From the NCBI GenBank assembly GCA_030490835.1, contig CM059973.1:64856008-64920007 (forward strand): 64,000 nt of DNA, in the 5' to 3' direction. Shown piece after piece: positions 10,046 to 21,426 of this stretch (position 1 is its first letter; every line of letters starts with the position of its first letter). The notes under the pieces were generated by a model. The model saw nothing but the letters and a program-made list of their open reading frames with translations, did no database searches and was not told the DNA's origin. Source of the stretch: Annona cherimola (lineage: Eukaryota; Streptophyta; Magnoliopsida; Magnoliales; Annonaceae). The position numbers and the translations under genes are program-made.

Positions 10046-12234
10046 AGTGTCACGTGGTTTTTTCTGCGCTACGATGGACCAACAAATGAGCCTAAAAATA
10101 TAAAGTATGCTCAATAGAAATATAAAAGAAAAGTAGCTATGAACTAAGCAGGAAAGTAAATGGGCAAATATGAGAGAAGAAAATAAATATAAAATGCAAG
10201 TTAGCTGGTTAGCTAGTTAGATATGATGCGACTTAAATACAAAATTTTAACGTGCAAATAGAAAATATAAAAAGATGTAGAAAAGGAGTTCAAGATCAGA
10301 AATGGAAAAAATGTAAAAGGCGTAAACATGGGTGGTTAAAGAAGGGAGATGCAAGCGTTAAAGCTTTTTTAGATGATGTAAGTTCTTAGAGATTTTTAAA
10401 TGATGCGAGTTAGTCAAACACAAACATGTATCTCAGTTAGGCACAATTAATAGTCAGTAAAATGCATACAAATGCTGTTAAAATTTAAGATATTAATTTT
10501 TACAGTTGTCACTAACCAGATAACGATGGTTAGTCCGTTTACAATAAAACACTGAAATACAGAGATTTTCTGGGTGAACTCACAACTAAAAAAAATACAA
10601 TTTTATTTTTCTAGTATATTGGTTCTAGGAGTGCGGAAAATTAACATAAATTTTATATGTAAAAGCTCGGGAGAGTGGAGGCGGGAATTTAATCCCTAGG
10701 CTTTTTATGAGGCCATAACTCAATCTGAAACAGGATATAGAAATTTCGTTTCCATAAATAAAGTTTCTCCTTTTTTTAAAAAAAAAGACGTGGAATGAAA
10801 TGATAAAATAATATTGGTTAAAAGCAAAATAATTTAAGTAAGCGTAAATAGAGTATTAGACTAACAAGTACTAGATTGATAAAAAAAAGATTATGGGAAA
10901 AGAAAGGAGAATGAGATGCGGCAGAATTGTTTTTTTTAAAAATGACGTGGATAAAAGGATTTTTAAAGGAACTCAAAGTGGAGCGCTAGATGGTCCAAAT
11001 ATTGAAATAAAAAAAAACATTTTATAAAAGTAAATGAGAAAGATGGGACGTGGCAGCGTTAGATTTTCCTTTTTTCTATAAAAAAAGGGAAGATGATGCA
11101 CAGAATAGAGGCATGCATGTAGATTTTTTTTTAATCTTTTTTTTTGTGTCTCAAAAGTAACACGTTGTTTTAAATAGGCTTTTCTTTTTAACAAAAAAAA
11201 TTTAATGACCGGAGCAAATAACCAGATTTCAAATCACCTTTTTTTCAGCATGCTCTTTTTTTTTAAAAAAAAATAAACTGATGCAAAGGGGATGTTATAT
11301 GTGCGTGCTAAAAAAAAGGCAATAAAAATAAACTGATGCGAATGATAGATGCATGTGCGAGCTCTTGATGAAAAATAAAAAAAATAAAACAAAAAGATTG
11401 CTTCAAACACATTGGAGAAAAGGGAGCTGTTATGGGGATTTTGGAAAAAGGGTGAATGAATGGAGGAGGGGGGAATTTGGGTGTGTTTGGGCGTGTCCCA
11501 TTTTGGGGAAAAAAGGACCTTTTTATAGCCTTTGATGTTTGAAAATTTGCACATTGGTATTATTTTGCACAACTCCACCTTTTTCTTTTTTGCAAAATTC
11601 TATTTCAAAATGGACTTCTTAGTAAATTTATTGGTGGTCTTTGAAAACCACCAATGGGTCCATTGTTTTGCTTGGCTAGTAAGTCAACTCTTTCCTAGCC
11701 ATTGATTTTGTGTATTTTTATCCTCCATTTATGCCTTGATCGTTACCTATTTTTCCTTGATCTTAGATGGGGCCCACACTTATTGATGTCCCTTAACCAT
11801 TTTAATGGTTTAGACTTTCATTTCGTGGTTTAGATTTTGTAGTTTTATTCACCATTTGAAATATTGCAAATTCACTCTTTCTTTGGTCAAATTTATTTTG
11901 ACCATTAAAACCTCATAAAATACTAATTATTTGTTTAATCTAAACTATTCATCACGTCAACTCTGCTTCAATTATCTTGGGAAAATACTCTTTACTTCGT
12001 CTTGAATGCAAATTGCTCCTGATCTGTCATATGGATTAATGGTCATTACTTCTGAAGTGGGCTTAAAGAATTGGAGACCCATTTTCTACATGGATCCTAC
12101 ACAAGATTGGGCTTGCAAATATTTGGGCTAAAAATTCAAATATAAATTTATGAAAGGCCATTAATGGGTGAGCCAAATGGTAATGAACTTGTTTAAAAAT
12201 CTAATTTTTCCATTCAAATGGGGTGTCGAAAGTT
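10046..12234 (-). repeat. 3' LTR of LARD-like element
   Basis: This aligns end to end with 17258-19379, for example CTGCGCTACGATGG near 10065 and 17272. TATAAAAA on the minus strand at 11520-11527 lies where the other LTR has TATAAAAG. The LTR is unusual in having many T-run/A-run dyads (near 10770, 11070, 11130, 11190 and 11260) that could form A/T hairpins. Frames of 60-114 codons within it (11234-11578, 11353-11535, 10973-11194) are judged fortuitous. Confidence 0.8.
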
Positions 12235-12248
12235 GCCCCCTCTTCTTC
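12235..12248 (-). other. polypurine tract of LARD-like element
   Basis: On the minus strand this reads GAAGAAGAGGGGGC, immediately before the left LTR, the expected place for the plus-strand primer. The exact LTR boundary is within a few bases. Confidence 0.55.
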
Positions 12249-12713
12249 GATGATAATGAACATATTCATTGTCATTGAAAAAGATATAGTTGACATCTAA
12301 AATTTTTTTTCTTTTATGCAACTTAGTATAGTTTTCTAACTTTTATAATTTACTCTACTCTCATACATTTTATCCTATTTAGAATACCTTTAACAATTTC
12401 TCTATAGAAAATTTTCTTATAATCCTTTAATATTATGAATTTTTATAATTTTTTAATTTAAGAATTATTGACTTTTCTAGACATGTGAGTAGTAAAGGTG
12501 CAAAATTCTCAAGATTATTAGTTGAAATAATTAGCTTAGGAAGTGAGTCTCATTAATTTATATTTGTGATAATTTTTTCATAAAATATCTAAAATAACAT
12601 AGCATGTGAGTGTATGATCTATCAACTAATAGATAACGAATGCATGAAACTTTAAAAACTCTGCCAAATGAGTTAAATGTAATATCAAAATTATAAAGGT
12701 GGTGTATTGTATT

Positions 12714-12990
12714 TTCCTCCCCTCACCATATTTCAAAGTATCTGGGGATTTTCTTTAATATATTTTTTCTTCCCCTCATCATATTTCAGGATATCCAGGG
12801 ATTTTTCTTTTTTTTTTTCCTCTTCTTTTTTTTTAAAAAAAATCTTCTCCTCACCATATTTCAGGATATCTGGAGATTTATTTTTTTTAAATCTTCCTCT
12901 AACCATATTTTATGGTATCTGAGGATTTTTCTTCTTTTTTTTTGAAATCTTCCCCTCACCATATTTCAAAGTATTTGAGATTTTTTTTAT
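12714..12990. repeat. tandem repeat, about 5 units of 50-70 bp
   Basis: The core CCTCACCATATTTCAGGATATC is repeated with variation near 12720, 12775, 12850, 12900 and 12955, separated by T-rich tracts. It lies in the 3' part of the LARD-like element's internal region. The plus-strand frame at 12707-12922 is a by-product of the repeat. Confidence 0.65.
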
Positions 12991-14160
12991 TCTCTATTTT
13001 TTTAAAAACAATTCACCATGTTTCATAACGATACTAATAGTTATCTCTTTGGATGAGAAAATATTGATTCATCTTTGTATCCACCAATTTTCATTAATGT
13101 GAGTATAAGATTTTTTTTAGAGTGCTATGGAATTTTTACATATGTCATGAAAAATTTTCACGAATATTATTGGTTACTTCTCACTTCTTGATCCATTAGA
13201 GTAATAGATATTTTTAAGCTTTTTTTTGCATAGAATGCTTTCACATCTTGAAAACTTAACTCAAAATTTTATTGTTTTTTGACAAAGAAATTAATTTTTA
13301 TGATTTTTTCCTTTTATCTATTTTGCGTTTTTGATTTTTTTTTATACCTGGCCAACCAACATGCACATCTTATGACTCTATAGATTAATATTTACTTAAA
13401 ATTCAACCTTTTCAAGTAGTGTGGCCAATGACATTCTCGTAATGAGGCCTACAGTTGGACAAGTTGGTGCATTGCGCTTTCTATGACTCACTGGCCTTAA
13501 TTGATGAGTGTCTTGCACCTCTGCGACTTACAAGACTTAATAACTGGAACATTGATGATAGTGATGCCCTCATTTGAGATTGACTTACACATTTCTATAC
13601 TTTAAAAAGACAATCTCATATTTGTTTTTGCTAAATTCAATTAATTTATTTTGTATTTGACGGTGTTAATCTTGAATTGATTGCCTCCTAATAGCTAAAT
13701 CATGATTTCGTTGTCGTTCAAGTATACATATTTTCTTTTTTTAATATCTCATTTTGTCCTTTTTTTGCATTGTATTTTTTTTATCAATTTTTTGTGTTTT
13801 TTGTAAATAAGGTATGCTATTCATATGACTAATTTTGAAAATTTACTAAAACGTATGTAAGTTTTAAAGTTTTTTTTAAAACTCCTTTTATTTAAAAATA
13901 ATAATCCCCTTTTTATAAAAAAATGCATATAAAATGCGGAGGGAGGTAAAGTGGCATACCTTGCTAACTATCCTCCAGGGTTCCATACCTTGTTTGCAGC
14001 GATGCCCGATTTGACGCTGGAAACTTTGATGACGTTCCTTGATTTGAGCAATGGTTGTCTCGGTCTCCCATGATAAAATAATTTTTTTTCTTTGTTTCCT
14101 TTTCTTTTCTTTTTTATCCTTTGTCTCCTATTATTTGGCTTCCTCTTTTGTCTAAGAATG
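12991..14160. other. LARD-like internal region without recognisable coding
   Basis: This is AT-rich sequence between the tandem repeat and the repeated-peptide coding region. I find no pol domains on either strand and no repeat structure. Confidence 0.4.
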
Positions 14161-14180
14161 ATATCACCTTGATATTTGTG

Positions 14181-15431
14181 CTACATAGCTTTCCATTTGG
14201 CAGATATTGGCTCCATTTTTGTAACATTTTTTAGTATGTTAATAACTCCTCCTAGTTTTGAAACCTTCTTTAATATATTGGTAGTTGCCCTTAATTTTGT
14301 AACTTTTTTTGATAAATTGGTAACTACCTGAAGTATATTGGGACCTTGCAAAAATATGGTCTCCATGCTGATTAAAAGCATTATTTGCAATGATGATAAA
14401 GCCTCATTTTGAAGAGTAATTCGATTTTTGGATAAATATCCTACGCCTTTTGCGACCTTATGGGGCAATTTATCCGACGTCTGAGTGATAAAACTCCCTG
14501 TGCTTTTTGCGGCTTTACGGGCTAGCTTTTTTGAAAAATGGATAACAAAGCTCCCAGCGCTTTTCGCTGCTTTACGTGCTAGTTTTTTGATAATTGGGTA
14601 ATAAAGCTCCCTGCGCTTTCCATGGCTTTATGGGCTAGCTTTTTTTTATAATTGGGTAATAAAGATTCCTGCGCTTTTCGCGGCTTTATAGGCTAGCTTT
14701 CCCAATGATTGAGATTTGACTTCGCCTAAATTGTTTAAAATGAAAAGGCTTTGACAAGGTGTCGTAGATGTTTTGGCTTAATTTTCTGGTTGAGTTATGT
14801 TGCATGAGCTTTTGGTATATTTTGCAATAGTAGGATTTGTTTTTTTTTTTGATTAATCGCTTTAAGATTCATTGGTTGATTAATTGGAGTGTAAAGTTTT
14901 TCTAGAGAAATATCTTTTGGATTGGCCTTTTCAAGCTTTGAAGATGAAATATCTTGAATGAAAATTTTTTCCAAAGATATGTGGGAGTTGTCTTTTGTTT
15001 GACTAATTGGAATGAGAATTTTTTTCCAAAGATACGAAGAAATTATTAGTTTGTTGATTAACAAAGGTGAAAAATTTTTCTGGAGAAATGAAGGGTGCTT
15101 GGGAGAAATTTGTTGGATAACTCACTTTTGATATTTTATTTGTATTTTCAGAGAATCTAATAATTGATTTTCTTATGGACATAAAGAGAGAATTTGACTT
15201 TTTAGACTTAGATTGGCTGGAAAATGTTAAAAATTCTTTTGAGTATAAATGAGAGACTTTAGTTTGGAAAGCTACTTTTAGTGTTTCACAAATATTCTCA
15301 AAAAATTTATTTATCATACTTTCTATAAAGATAAAAGATTCAAAGGCCGTTAAATCTACAAACTTTGATTGGATAGTTGAAGCAAGAATCTCTTTTAAAA
15401 ATATGTGAGAAGGGTCTACTTGACAGGCCAC
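14181..15431 (-). pseudogene. repeated-peptide coding remnant of LARD-like element (distal)
   Basis: Three minus-strand frames (15003-15431, 14795-15064, 14181-14468; 142, 89 and 95 codons) follow one another in different phases. They encode Lys/Ser-rich, repetitive peptides: variants of SLEKNSHS / SHISLEKIF recur in the first two, and VTKLxxxxNILKKV recurs in the third. Between 14479 and 14703 the frame runs through a DNA tandem array encoding KLARKAAKS-type modules. I do not recognise a domain. The position, downstream of gag on the same strand, suggests a C-terminal extension of the gag polyprotein broken by frameshifts. Confidence 0.5.
14479..14703. repeat. tandem repeat, 4 units of about 57 bp
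   Basis: Units begin near 14479, 14534, 14591 and 14650. Each contains a GCTTTTCGCGGCTTTA-like core and GGGCTAGCTTTTTT. Unit length stays near a multiple of 3, and the minus-strand translation gives a recurring KKLAxKA(A/M)xSxGSFIT module, so the array was probably expanded as coding sequence. Confidence 0.7.
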
Positions 15432-15529
15432 TTTTGGTGCTCTATTTGAGCTTTTATAGAATATACTAATTACTTTTTTTTGTAAAATTCGATGACTAGG
15501 GAGTCGACTCTTAGGCTCTTTCTGGAAAA

Positions 15530-15905
15530 AAGATAGGACAATTCATAAGTGATGTCGGGGGAATGATAGGATTAGAAGGTTCCTCTTTTAAAATAATAAT
15601 TTTCGATTCATCAACAGGTTGTTTTGAAAATATATTACAATTAGATGACGCACCTTTTAACACAATAGTATCATTTAAGTTATCATGTTGTTTTTGAAAA
15701 ACGACAAGATTGGACAGTGCACCTTTTAAAATAATAGTATCGTTTTGATCAACGAGCTTTCTTTGGAAAGGAGTGGGTTTAGAAGATGCACCTTTTAAAA
15801 CTAGAATATCATTTTGATCAACAAGATGTTTTTGAAAAACAATGTAATTAGAATGTGTACCCTTTAAAACAAAAATATCAGTTTGATTAATAGGTTCTTG
15901 GAGAA
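15530..15905 (-). pseudogene. repeated-peptide coding remnant of LARD-like element (proximal)
   Basis: This open minus-strand frame lacks a Met start. It encodes about five successive copies of a 23-25 residue module whose core is VDQNDIxVLKGASS, separated by spacers such as VFQKH. DNA units of about 70 bp contain GCACCTTTTAAAA. It lies just downstream of gag in a different phase, so at least one frameshift separates them. The function is unknown; it is most likely a repetitive extension of the gag protein. Confidence 0.55.
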
Positions 15906-16024
15906 GCGATGGGATTGGAGGGTGTACCCATTAATACAAAAACCTCGTCTTTCGTATTCGTGTAAAAAGTTTATTTATCAGGCATGTAAGGGTCATGACT
16001 TCTATCTCCTTTAATCAAATAAAT

Positions 16025-16945
16025 TTATGGGCTATTATTAGACACTTGTGACTTATAATCCTTTTTTTCACAAAAAACATTCCCTTGATATGGCCAAGGA
16101 GAGATGGTTCCTCTTCTTAATCCATACTCAATGTGTTCACCTACTTGTATTAGTTGCGCAAAACTAATGAAGGGGTATGAGACTAAATATCCAGAAATGC
16201 TATGATATATAATCTTGATGATTATGGATATTTGATCTTCTACGGATAAGTTGATCTTTAACTTTGCCGCTAAAGCTCTCCATCTAGCTATATACTCAGC
16301 AAACGGTTCATCCTCTTTTTGCTGTAAGGCTTCCAAGTCTGCTCTTTTAGGTGTAATATTTAATTTATAAGAGAATCTATTTAGAAAAGTTGTAGATAAT
16401 TGCCCCCAATTTTTAATAAACTTGTAATCTAGAAATGCATACCATTTAAGTGTATCTCCTTTCAAACTTTGTTGAAATAGTTTTACCAAAAGTTCATTCC
16501 TTTGAACTAGAGGGTATAAAATTTCACAAAATGCTTTCAAATGAGCTTTTGGACATGAATGCATATCATATATAGGTAATTTAGAGATTTTTACCTCTAG
16601 GTAATTCAATGTCTGGGAATGGACACAGGTCTTCTATCTTTGAAGATGACAACCCTTTTTCATCCTTTTGTCTCACTTTGTCTTCTAATTTCTTAAGTTG
16701 AGATTGAAGGGTTTCTTTGACTTTTTCAATTTTATCTGTGACATATTTTTTCCTTTTATAGTATTCCAAATAGAAGTGTCTTCTCTATTATCCTTTTGGT
16801 TCCTTGGTGGATGTAAGTTTTCTAACCTTTTTAGGACCTTAGCTATAATTTCCTCTAATTTATCTACTCGTTGTGTTACACTAGTGAGATCTGTGATCGG
16901 GTGATTTGAGGATGATCTACCCCTACTCTATGTTGCTTCAGTCAT
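16025..16945 (-). pseudogene. gypsy-type gag (Retrotrans_gag) of LARD-like element, frameshifted
   Basis: The likely start is ATG at 16945 (MTEAT then a stop). A coiled-coil-like region follows (VDKLEEIIAKVLKRL; a second at 16581-16769), then LCPFPDIELP. After a frameshift near 16590 comes the 194-codon frame at 16025-16609. That frame carries CPKAHLKAFCE, LKGDTLKWY, FLNRFSYKL and EPFAEYIARWR, the conserved core of plant Ty3/gypsy capsid proteins. Capsid would package element RNA in cytoplasmic particles. No zinc knuckle is seen after it. An in-frame stop and a frameshift make it a pseudogene. Confidence 0.78.
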
Positions 16946-17257
16946 ATTTGTTTGACTTGCTTTAGACCTAGTGACCACTAGACTATGGGGTGGTAGTATT
17001 CCCTTTGTACGCGTTATTCTTACTATATAGGTAGATTTTTGATCTCCAATGATACTTAAACTCTATGGATCTTTTCCAAAAGGCTATTAATTTCTTCGTT
17101 TTACCCTTTTTAAAAAAAATTTAAAGGTTTTTTCTAAAAATTCAAAACTTTTACTCTTTTTTTTAAAAAAATTTTTAAAAAATATCTTCATTGAGCTTTT
17201 ACTAAACAATAGAAATTAGCACTCCTAGTTGGTCCCCAATGAAATCACCACACTATA

Positions 17258-19379
17258 GCACGTGGTTTTTCTGCGCTACGATGGGTCGGCAAATAGGCTT
17301 AAAAATATAAGATATGCTCAATAGAAATATAAAAGAAAAGTAGCTATAAACTAAGTAGGAAAGTAAATGGGCAGATATGATATGATATCAGTTAAATATA
17401 GAAATTAAACGTGCAAATAGAAAATATAAAAAAATGTAGAAAAGGAGTTCAATATTAGAAATGTAAAAAATGTAAAAAGTGTAGACATGGGGGTTAAAGA
17501 AGGGAGTGCAAGCATTAAAGCTTTTAGATGATACAAGTTCTTAGAGATTTTTAAATGATACGAGTTAATCAAACACAAACATGTATCTCAGTTAGCCACA
17601 ATTAATAGTCAGTAAAATGCATACAAATGATGACAAAATTTAATATATTAATTTTGGAGTAGTCACTAATCAGATAATGGTGGTTAGTACGTGTACAATA
17701 AGGCACTGAAATACAGAGATTTTCTGGGTGAACTCACAATTAGAAAAAAACACGACTTTATTTTTCTAGTATATTAGTCCTAGGAGTGTGAAAAATTAAC
17801 ATATATTTTATATGTAAAAGCTCAGGAGGGTGGAGGCAAGAATTCAATCCCTAGGCTTTTTATGAAGCCCTAACTCAATCTGAAACAGGGTATAGGAATT
17901 TCGTTACCATAAATAAAGTTTCTCCCTTTTTTAAAAAAAAAGGACGTGGAATGAAATGATAAAATAGTATTGGTTAAAAGAAAAATAATTTAAGTAAGCA
18001 TAAATAGAGCACTAGACGAACAGGTACTAGATTGATAAAAAAAATTATGGGAAAAGAAAGGAGAATGAGATGCGGCAGAATTATTTTTTTTAAAAAAATG
18101 ACGTGGATAAAAGGAATTTTAAAGGAGCTCAAACTCAAGCGCTAGATGGTCTAAATATTGAAATAAAAAAACATTTTATAAAAGGAAATGAGAAAGATGG
18201 GATGTGGCAGCGTTGAATTTTCCTTTTTTTAAAAAAAAGGAAAGGGAAGATGATGCACAGAACAAAGGCATGCATGTAGATTTTTTTAGATCTTTTTTTA
18301 ATGGCTCAAAAGTAACATGTTGTTTTAAAATAGGCTTTTCTTTTTTTAAAAAAAAAAATTTTACCGACCGGAGCAAGTAACCAGATTTCAATGCACCTTT
18401 TTTTTCAGCGTGCTTTTTTTTTTTAAAAAAAATAAACTAATGCAAAGGGGATGTTATATGTGTGTGCCAAAAAAAAGACAAATAAAAATAAACTAATGCA
18501 AATGACAGATGCATGTGCGACCTCTTGATGAAAAAAAAAAAAAAGATTGCTTCAAACACATTGGAGAAAAGGGAGCTGTTATGGGGATTTTGGAAAAAGG
18601 CGAATGAATGGAGGAGGGGGGAATTTGGGTGTGTTTGGGCGTGTCCCATATAGGGGAAGAAAGGGTCTTTTATAGTCTTTGATGTTTGAAAAATTGCACA
18701 TTGATATTATTTTGCACAACTCCACCTTTTCCTTTTTTGCAAAATTTTATTTCAAAATGGACTTCTTGGTAAAGTTATGAGTGGTTTTTGAAAACCACCA
18801 ATGGGCACATTGTTTTGGTTGGCTAGTAAGTCAACTCTTTCTTAGCCATTGATTTTGTGTATTTTTCGGCCTCTATTTATGCCTTGATCATCACATATTT
18901 TTCCTTGATCTTGGATGGGGCCCATACTTATTGATGTCCCTTAACCACTTTAATGGTTCAAATCTTCATTTAGTGGTTTAGATTTAGTAGTTTTTATTTA
19001 CCATTTGAAATGTTGCAAATCCACTTCTTTCTTTGGTCAAATTGATTTTGACCATTAAAACCTCACAAAATACTAATTATTTGTTTAATCCAAACCATCA
19101 TCACATCAACTCTGCTCCAATTGTCTTCAAAAAATACTTTTTACTTCGTCTTGAATGTAAATTGCTCCTGATCTGCCATATGGATTAGTGGTCATTACTT
19201 CTGAAGCGGGCTTAAAGCATTGGAGGCCTATTTTCTACATGGATCCTACACAAGAATGGGCTTGCAAATATATAGGCTAAAAATTCAAATGTAAATCTAT
19301 GAAAGGCCTTAAATGGGTGAGCCAAATGGTAGTGAGCCTATTTAAAAATCTAATTTTCCCATTTAAATGGGGTGTTAAC
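17258..19379 (-). repeat. 5' LTR of LARD-like element
   Basis: This is homologous to 10046-12234 over its length and reads on the minus strand, with its outer (5') end at TGTTAACACCCC (19368-19379). TATAAAAG on the minus strand at 18667-18674 is the likely promoter. The inner boundary near 17258 is uncertain, and I could not assign a tRNA primer site beside it. Confidence 0.8.
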
Positions 19380-19385
19380 AATACC

Positions 19386-20060
19386 CATAAAAAGAGCTCT
19401 TGATTCCAGCAAAATTAGATCAAAGAAACCATTGACCACCCAACTCTTAGCCACCATAAATTTTCCTTCCCAATCTCTTAGTCTAAACCTTAGTTTTCCG
19501 TCTTTAGTATTGTTCCCTCCATCCATATTAAGTTGCGGGAATTCCTTCTTTGGTTTATGCCATCTAGCTCAACTTCCTAAAAGGTTTACACACCCATTTT
19601 TAATGAACTCAGAAGCTTTGATATAATGCTAGTAGTTTTTACACTATTGTGGGATTTCCTTGAGATCAATATGATCCCCCTTTGAAAGTAATATGCTTCT
19701 AGCAAACTACAATCTCCAACAAATACATGTCAACATCATTAAGGAATCATTGTGTCTTTGCTTTGCTAATTGATGGTAAATTTCCACAACAACTCCTCCA
19801 TTCTGTCATACATTAGAGAAAACAGGGGCTTGAAAGAAACTTCTTACTTTCCTACATCACCAAAATAAGTGATTCACATCTTCCACTTCTTCTTCTTGAT
19901 TGCATAAAAGACAACTTTGATTCACCTAAACACCTCTTCTTAGCAAGTTGGCTTTTGTAGGAAGGGCATTCATGATCATTTTCCATAAAAATATAAGTAT
20001 TTTCTAAGGTATTTTGAGCTTCCAAATGACCCTTAAAGCTTCGGCTTTGCTTGTGTCTTC
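19386..20060 (-). pseudogene. LINE-2 RNase H start and zinc-binding domain remnant
   Basis: Just right of the LTR element the minus strand encodes LESRALFMGIK, the upstream part of the RNase H-like domain. Around 19880-20010 it encodes KILIFLWKMIMNALPTKANL, then CLLCNQEEEVEDVNHLFW. This is the zf-RVT pattern (W, FLW, NALPT, CxxC...H-L-F) found between RT and RNase H in plant L1-type elements. Stops interrupt it. Confidence 0.65.
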
Positions 20061-20399
20061 ATCTAACCTGTGCACTCCTTCCCTTTTGAATCTTTCTTCC
20101 CTTATAAGAGCATAAGAAGATTTGACACTAAACTTCCTTTTGGATCTAGACCCCAAACAATACAACCTTCTACATCGAATCTAGGAAAAGGCACCTATCT
20201 CACTATTCTCCATCCTTCCTCCCCCGCTAGCCTTTTTCTGAGGCCCTCTCTCCAACATTTATTATCTGTATCCACAATAGCATCCACCTTTAGGTCTTCA
20301 TTGATCTCCTCAGGGAGGGGTCCCTCTTTCTAGATAATTTCATTTGCTCACCAGTCACCAAAGAAATTTACTCTATTTCCTATTCCCACACTCTATTTG

Positions 20400-21414
20400 C
20401 AACCCCTTTGAAGGAATTTTTTAGTTTTGATAATGCATCACCGAATGTATGAACATCTAGCTTTAGCCTCCTATTCTTTGAAACCACCATGAGGAAAATA
20501 TCTATCTTTTAGCACCTTTTGGCATAATGTTTCTTGATGGTTGACCAATCTCCATGCCTGCTTAGCTAATAAGGCGATGTTAAAGGATGATAAATCTCTA
20601 AACCTCATTCCTCCTTTAGTTTTATGGTTGCACATTTCATTCCATGCACTCTAGCTGATTCTTGTTTTTCCATTCCTTTCCCTTTGCTAAAATTTGCTCA
20701 CCATGGCCTCTTAACTCTTCACACAATTTTTAGGGAGGCAACATAAGATTCATCATGTAACTCGGTATACCTTGGGCCACAACTTTTATCGATATTTTCT
20801 TTCCTCCATTGGACATTAACTTTCCTTTTTAACCTTGAATTTTTTGTCAAACTTGTTCTTTCAAACTGTAAAGGGCTTTCCTCTTATTTTTTTCTTCCCC
20901 ATGTTGGAAGTTCCAAATATACTATGAGCTGATTTCCTCCTATTTCCATCAAATGCTCCAATGCAGATCTGGTTTCAGGTCTAGTATTCCCGCTGAAAAA
21001 TGTTGTTGTTTTCTGCAAGTTCACTTTTTGCCATGATAAGTTCTCATATACCTACAAAATCTTCTTGAACTGTTGTACTTCCTTACATGAAGCTCTCAAA
21101 AAAGACATAATGTTGTCAGCAAAAAATAGATATGTCAGAGTTGGACCTCCTTTGTTGATTTTAATTCCATGAATTCTGCATTCTGTTTGTGCCTTTTTCA
21201 AACGATAGGGTATGCCTTCCTCGCAAAATAGAAATGGATACGGTGAAAGTGGGTCCCCTTGGCGCTTGGCTTGATAGTTGCAGTCTTCTCTCCATTGACT
21301 AAGACCTTGTATGAGACCGAAGATATGCAACCCCATATCCAGTTGATCCATTTCTCTTTGAAGCCCATCATCCTCATCATATCACACGAGAATTGCCAAT
21401 CTACCCAATCAGAG
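20400..21414 (-). pseudogene. LINE-2 reverse transcriptase remnant
   Basis: Frames at 21198-21491 and 21052-21351 together show GFKEKWINWIWGCISS, VLVNGE, KRQGDPLSPYPF and YLFFADN. These are the consecutive RT blocks of plant L1-type ORF2, with one frameshift between the VNGE and RQGDP blocks. The catalytic FADD box reads FADN, so one essential aspartate is missing. Downstream blocks continue in a decayed form to about 20400. The element starts abruptly at 21414 in the middle of the RT domain (5' truncation). Confidence 0.78.
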
Positions 21415-21426
21415 TTGCTGCTTCCT

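Larger units (their letters stand above)
10046..19379 (-). mobile_element. LARD-like non-autonomous LTR retrotransposon (gypsy-type gag)
   Basis: Two long direct repeats (10046-12234 and 17258-19379) bound a 5-kb internal region, and the whole is flanked by a 5-6 bp duplication. Orientation is minus: the gag domain reads on the minus strand beside the right-hand (5') LTR, and a purine-rich tract adjoins the left-hand (3') LTR. Only a gag domain and repeated-peptide coding remnants are present; no protease, RT, RNase H or integrase can be found. This fits a large retrotransposon derivative that depended on an autonomous gypsy partner. The LTRs differ by many substitutions and small indels, so it is not recent. 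Confidence 0.8.
9587..21414 (-). mobile_element. LINE-2: 5'-truncated L1-type retrotransposon (with nested LTR element)
   Basis: The element is flanked by a perfect 12-bp target duplication TTGCTGCTTCCT (9575-9586 and 21415-21426). It inserted on the minus strand into host copy 1, only about 40 bp from LINE-1. The retained part starts in the middle of the reverse transcriptase and runs through the zinc-binding region to the RNase H domain. It is cut in two by the LTR element at 10046-19379. Net LINE length is about 2.5 kb, compared with 5-7 kb for full plant L1 elements. Confidence 0.82.

Noticed and set aside
11234..11578. 114-codon minus-strand ORF as a retroelement gene
   Set aside because: It lies in the LTR around the TATA box and is low-complexity. 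The equivalent LTR frame at 18437-18649 is shorter and diverged.
19372..20333. Two plus-strand ORFs of 84 and 87 codons
   Set aside because: Antisense to LINE-2 zinc-binding and RT remnants; the first crosses the LTR element boundary.
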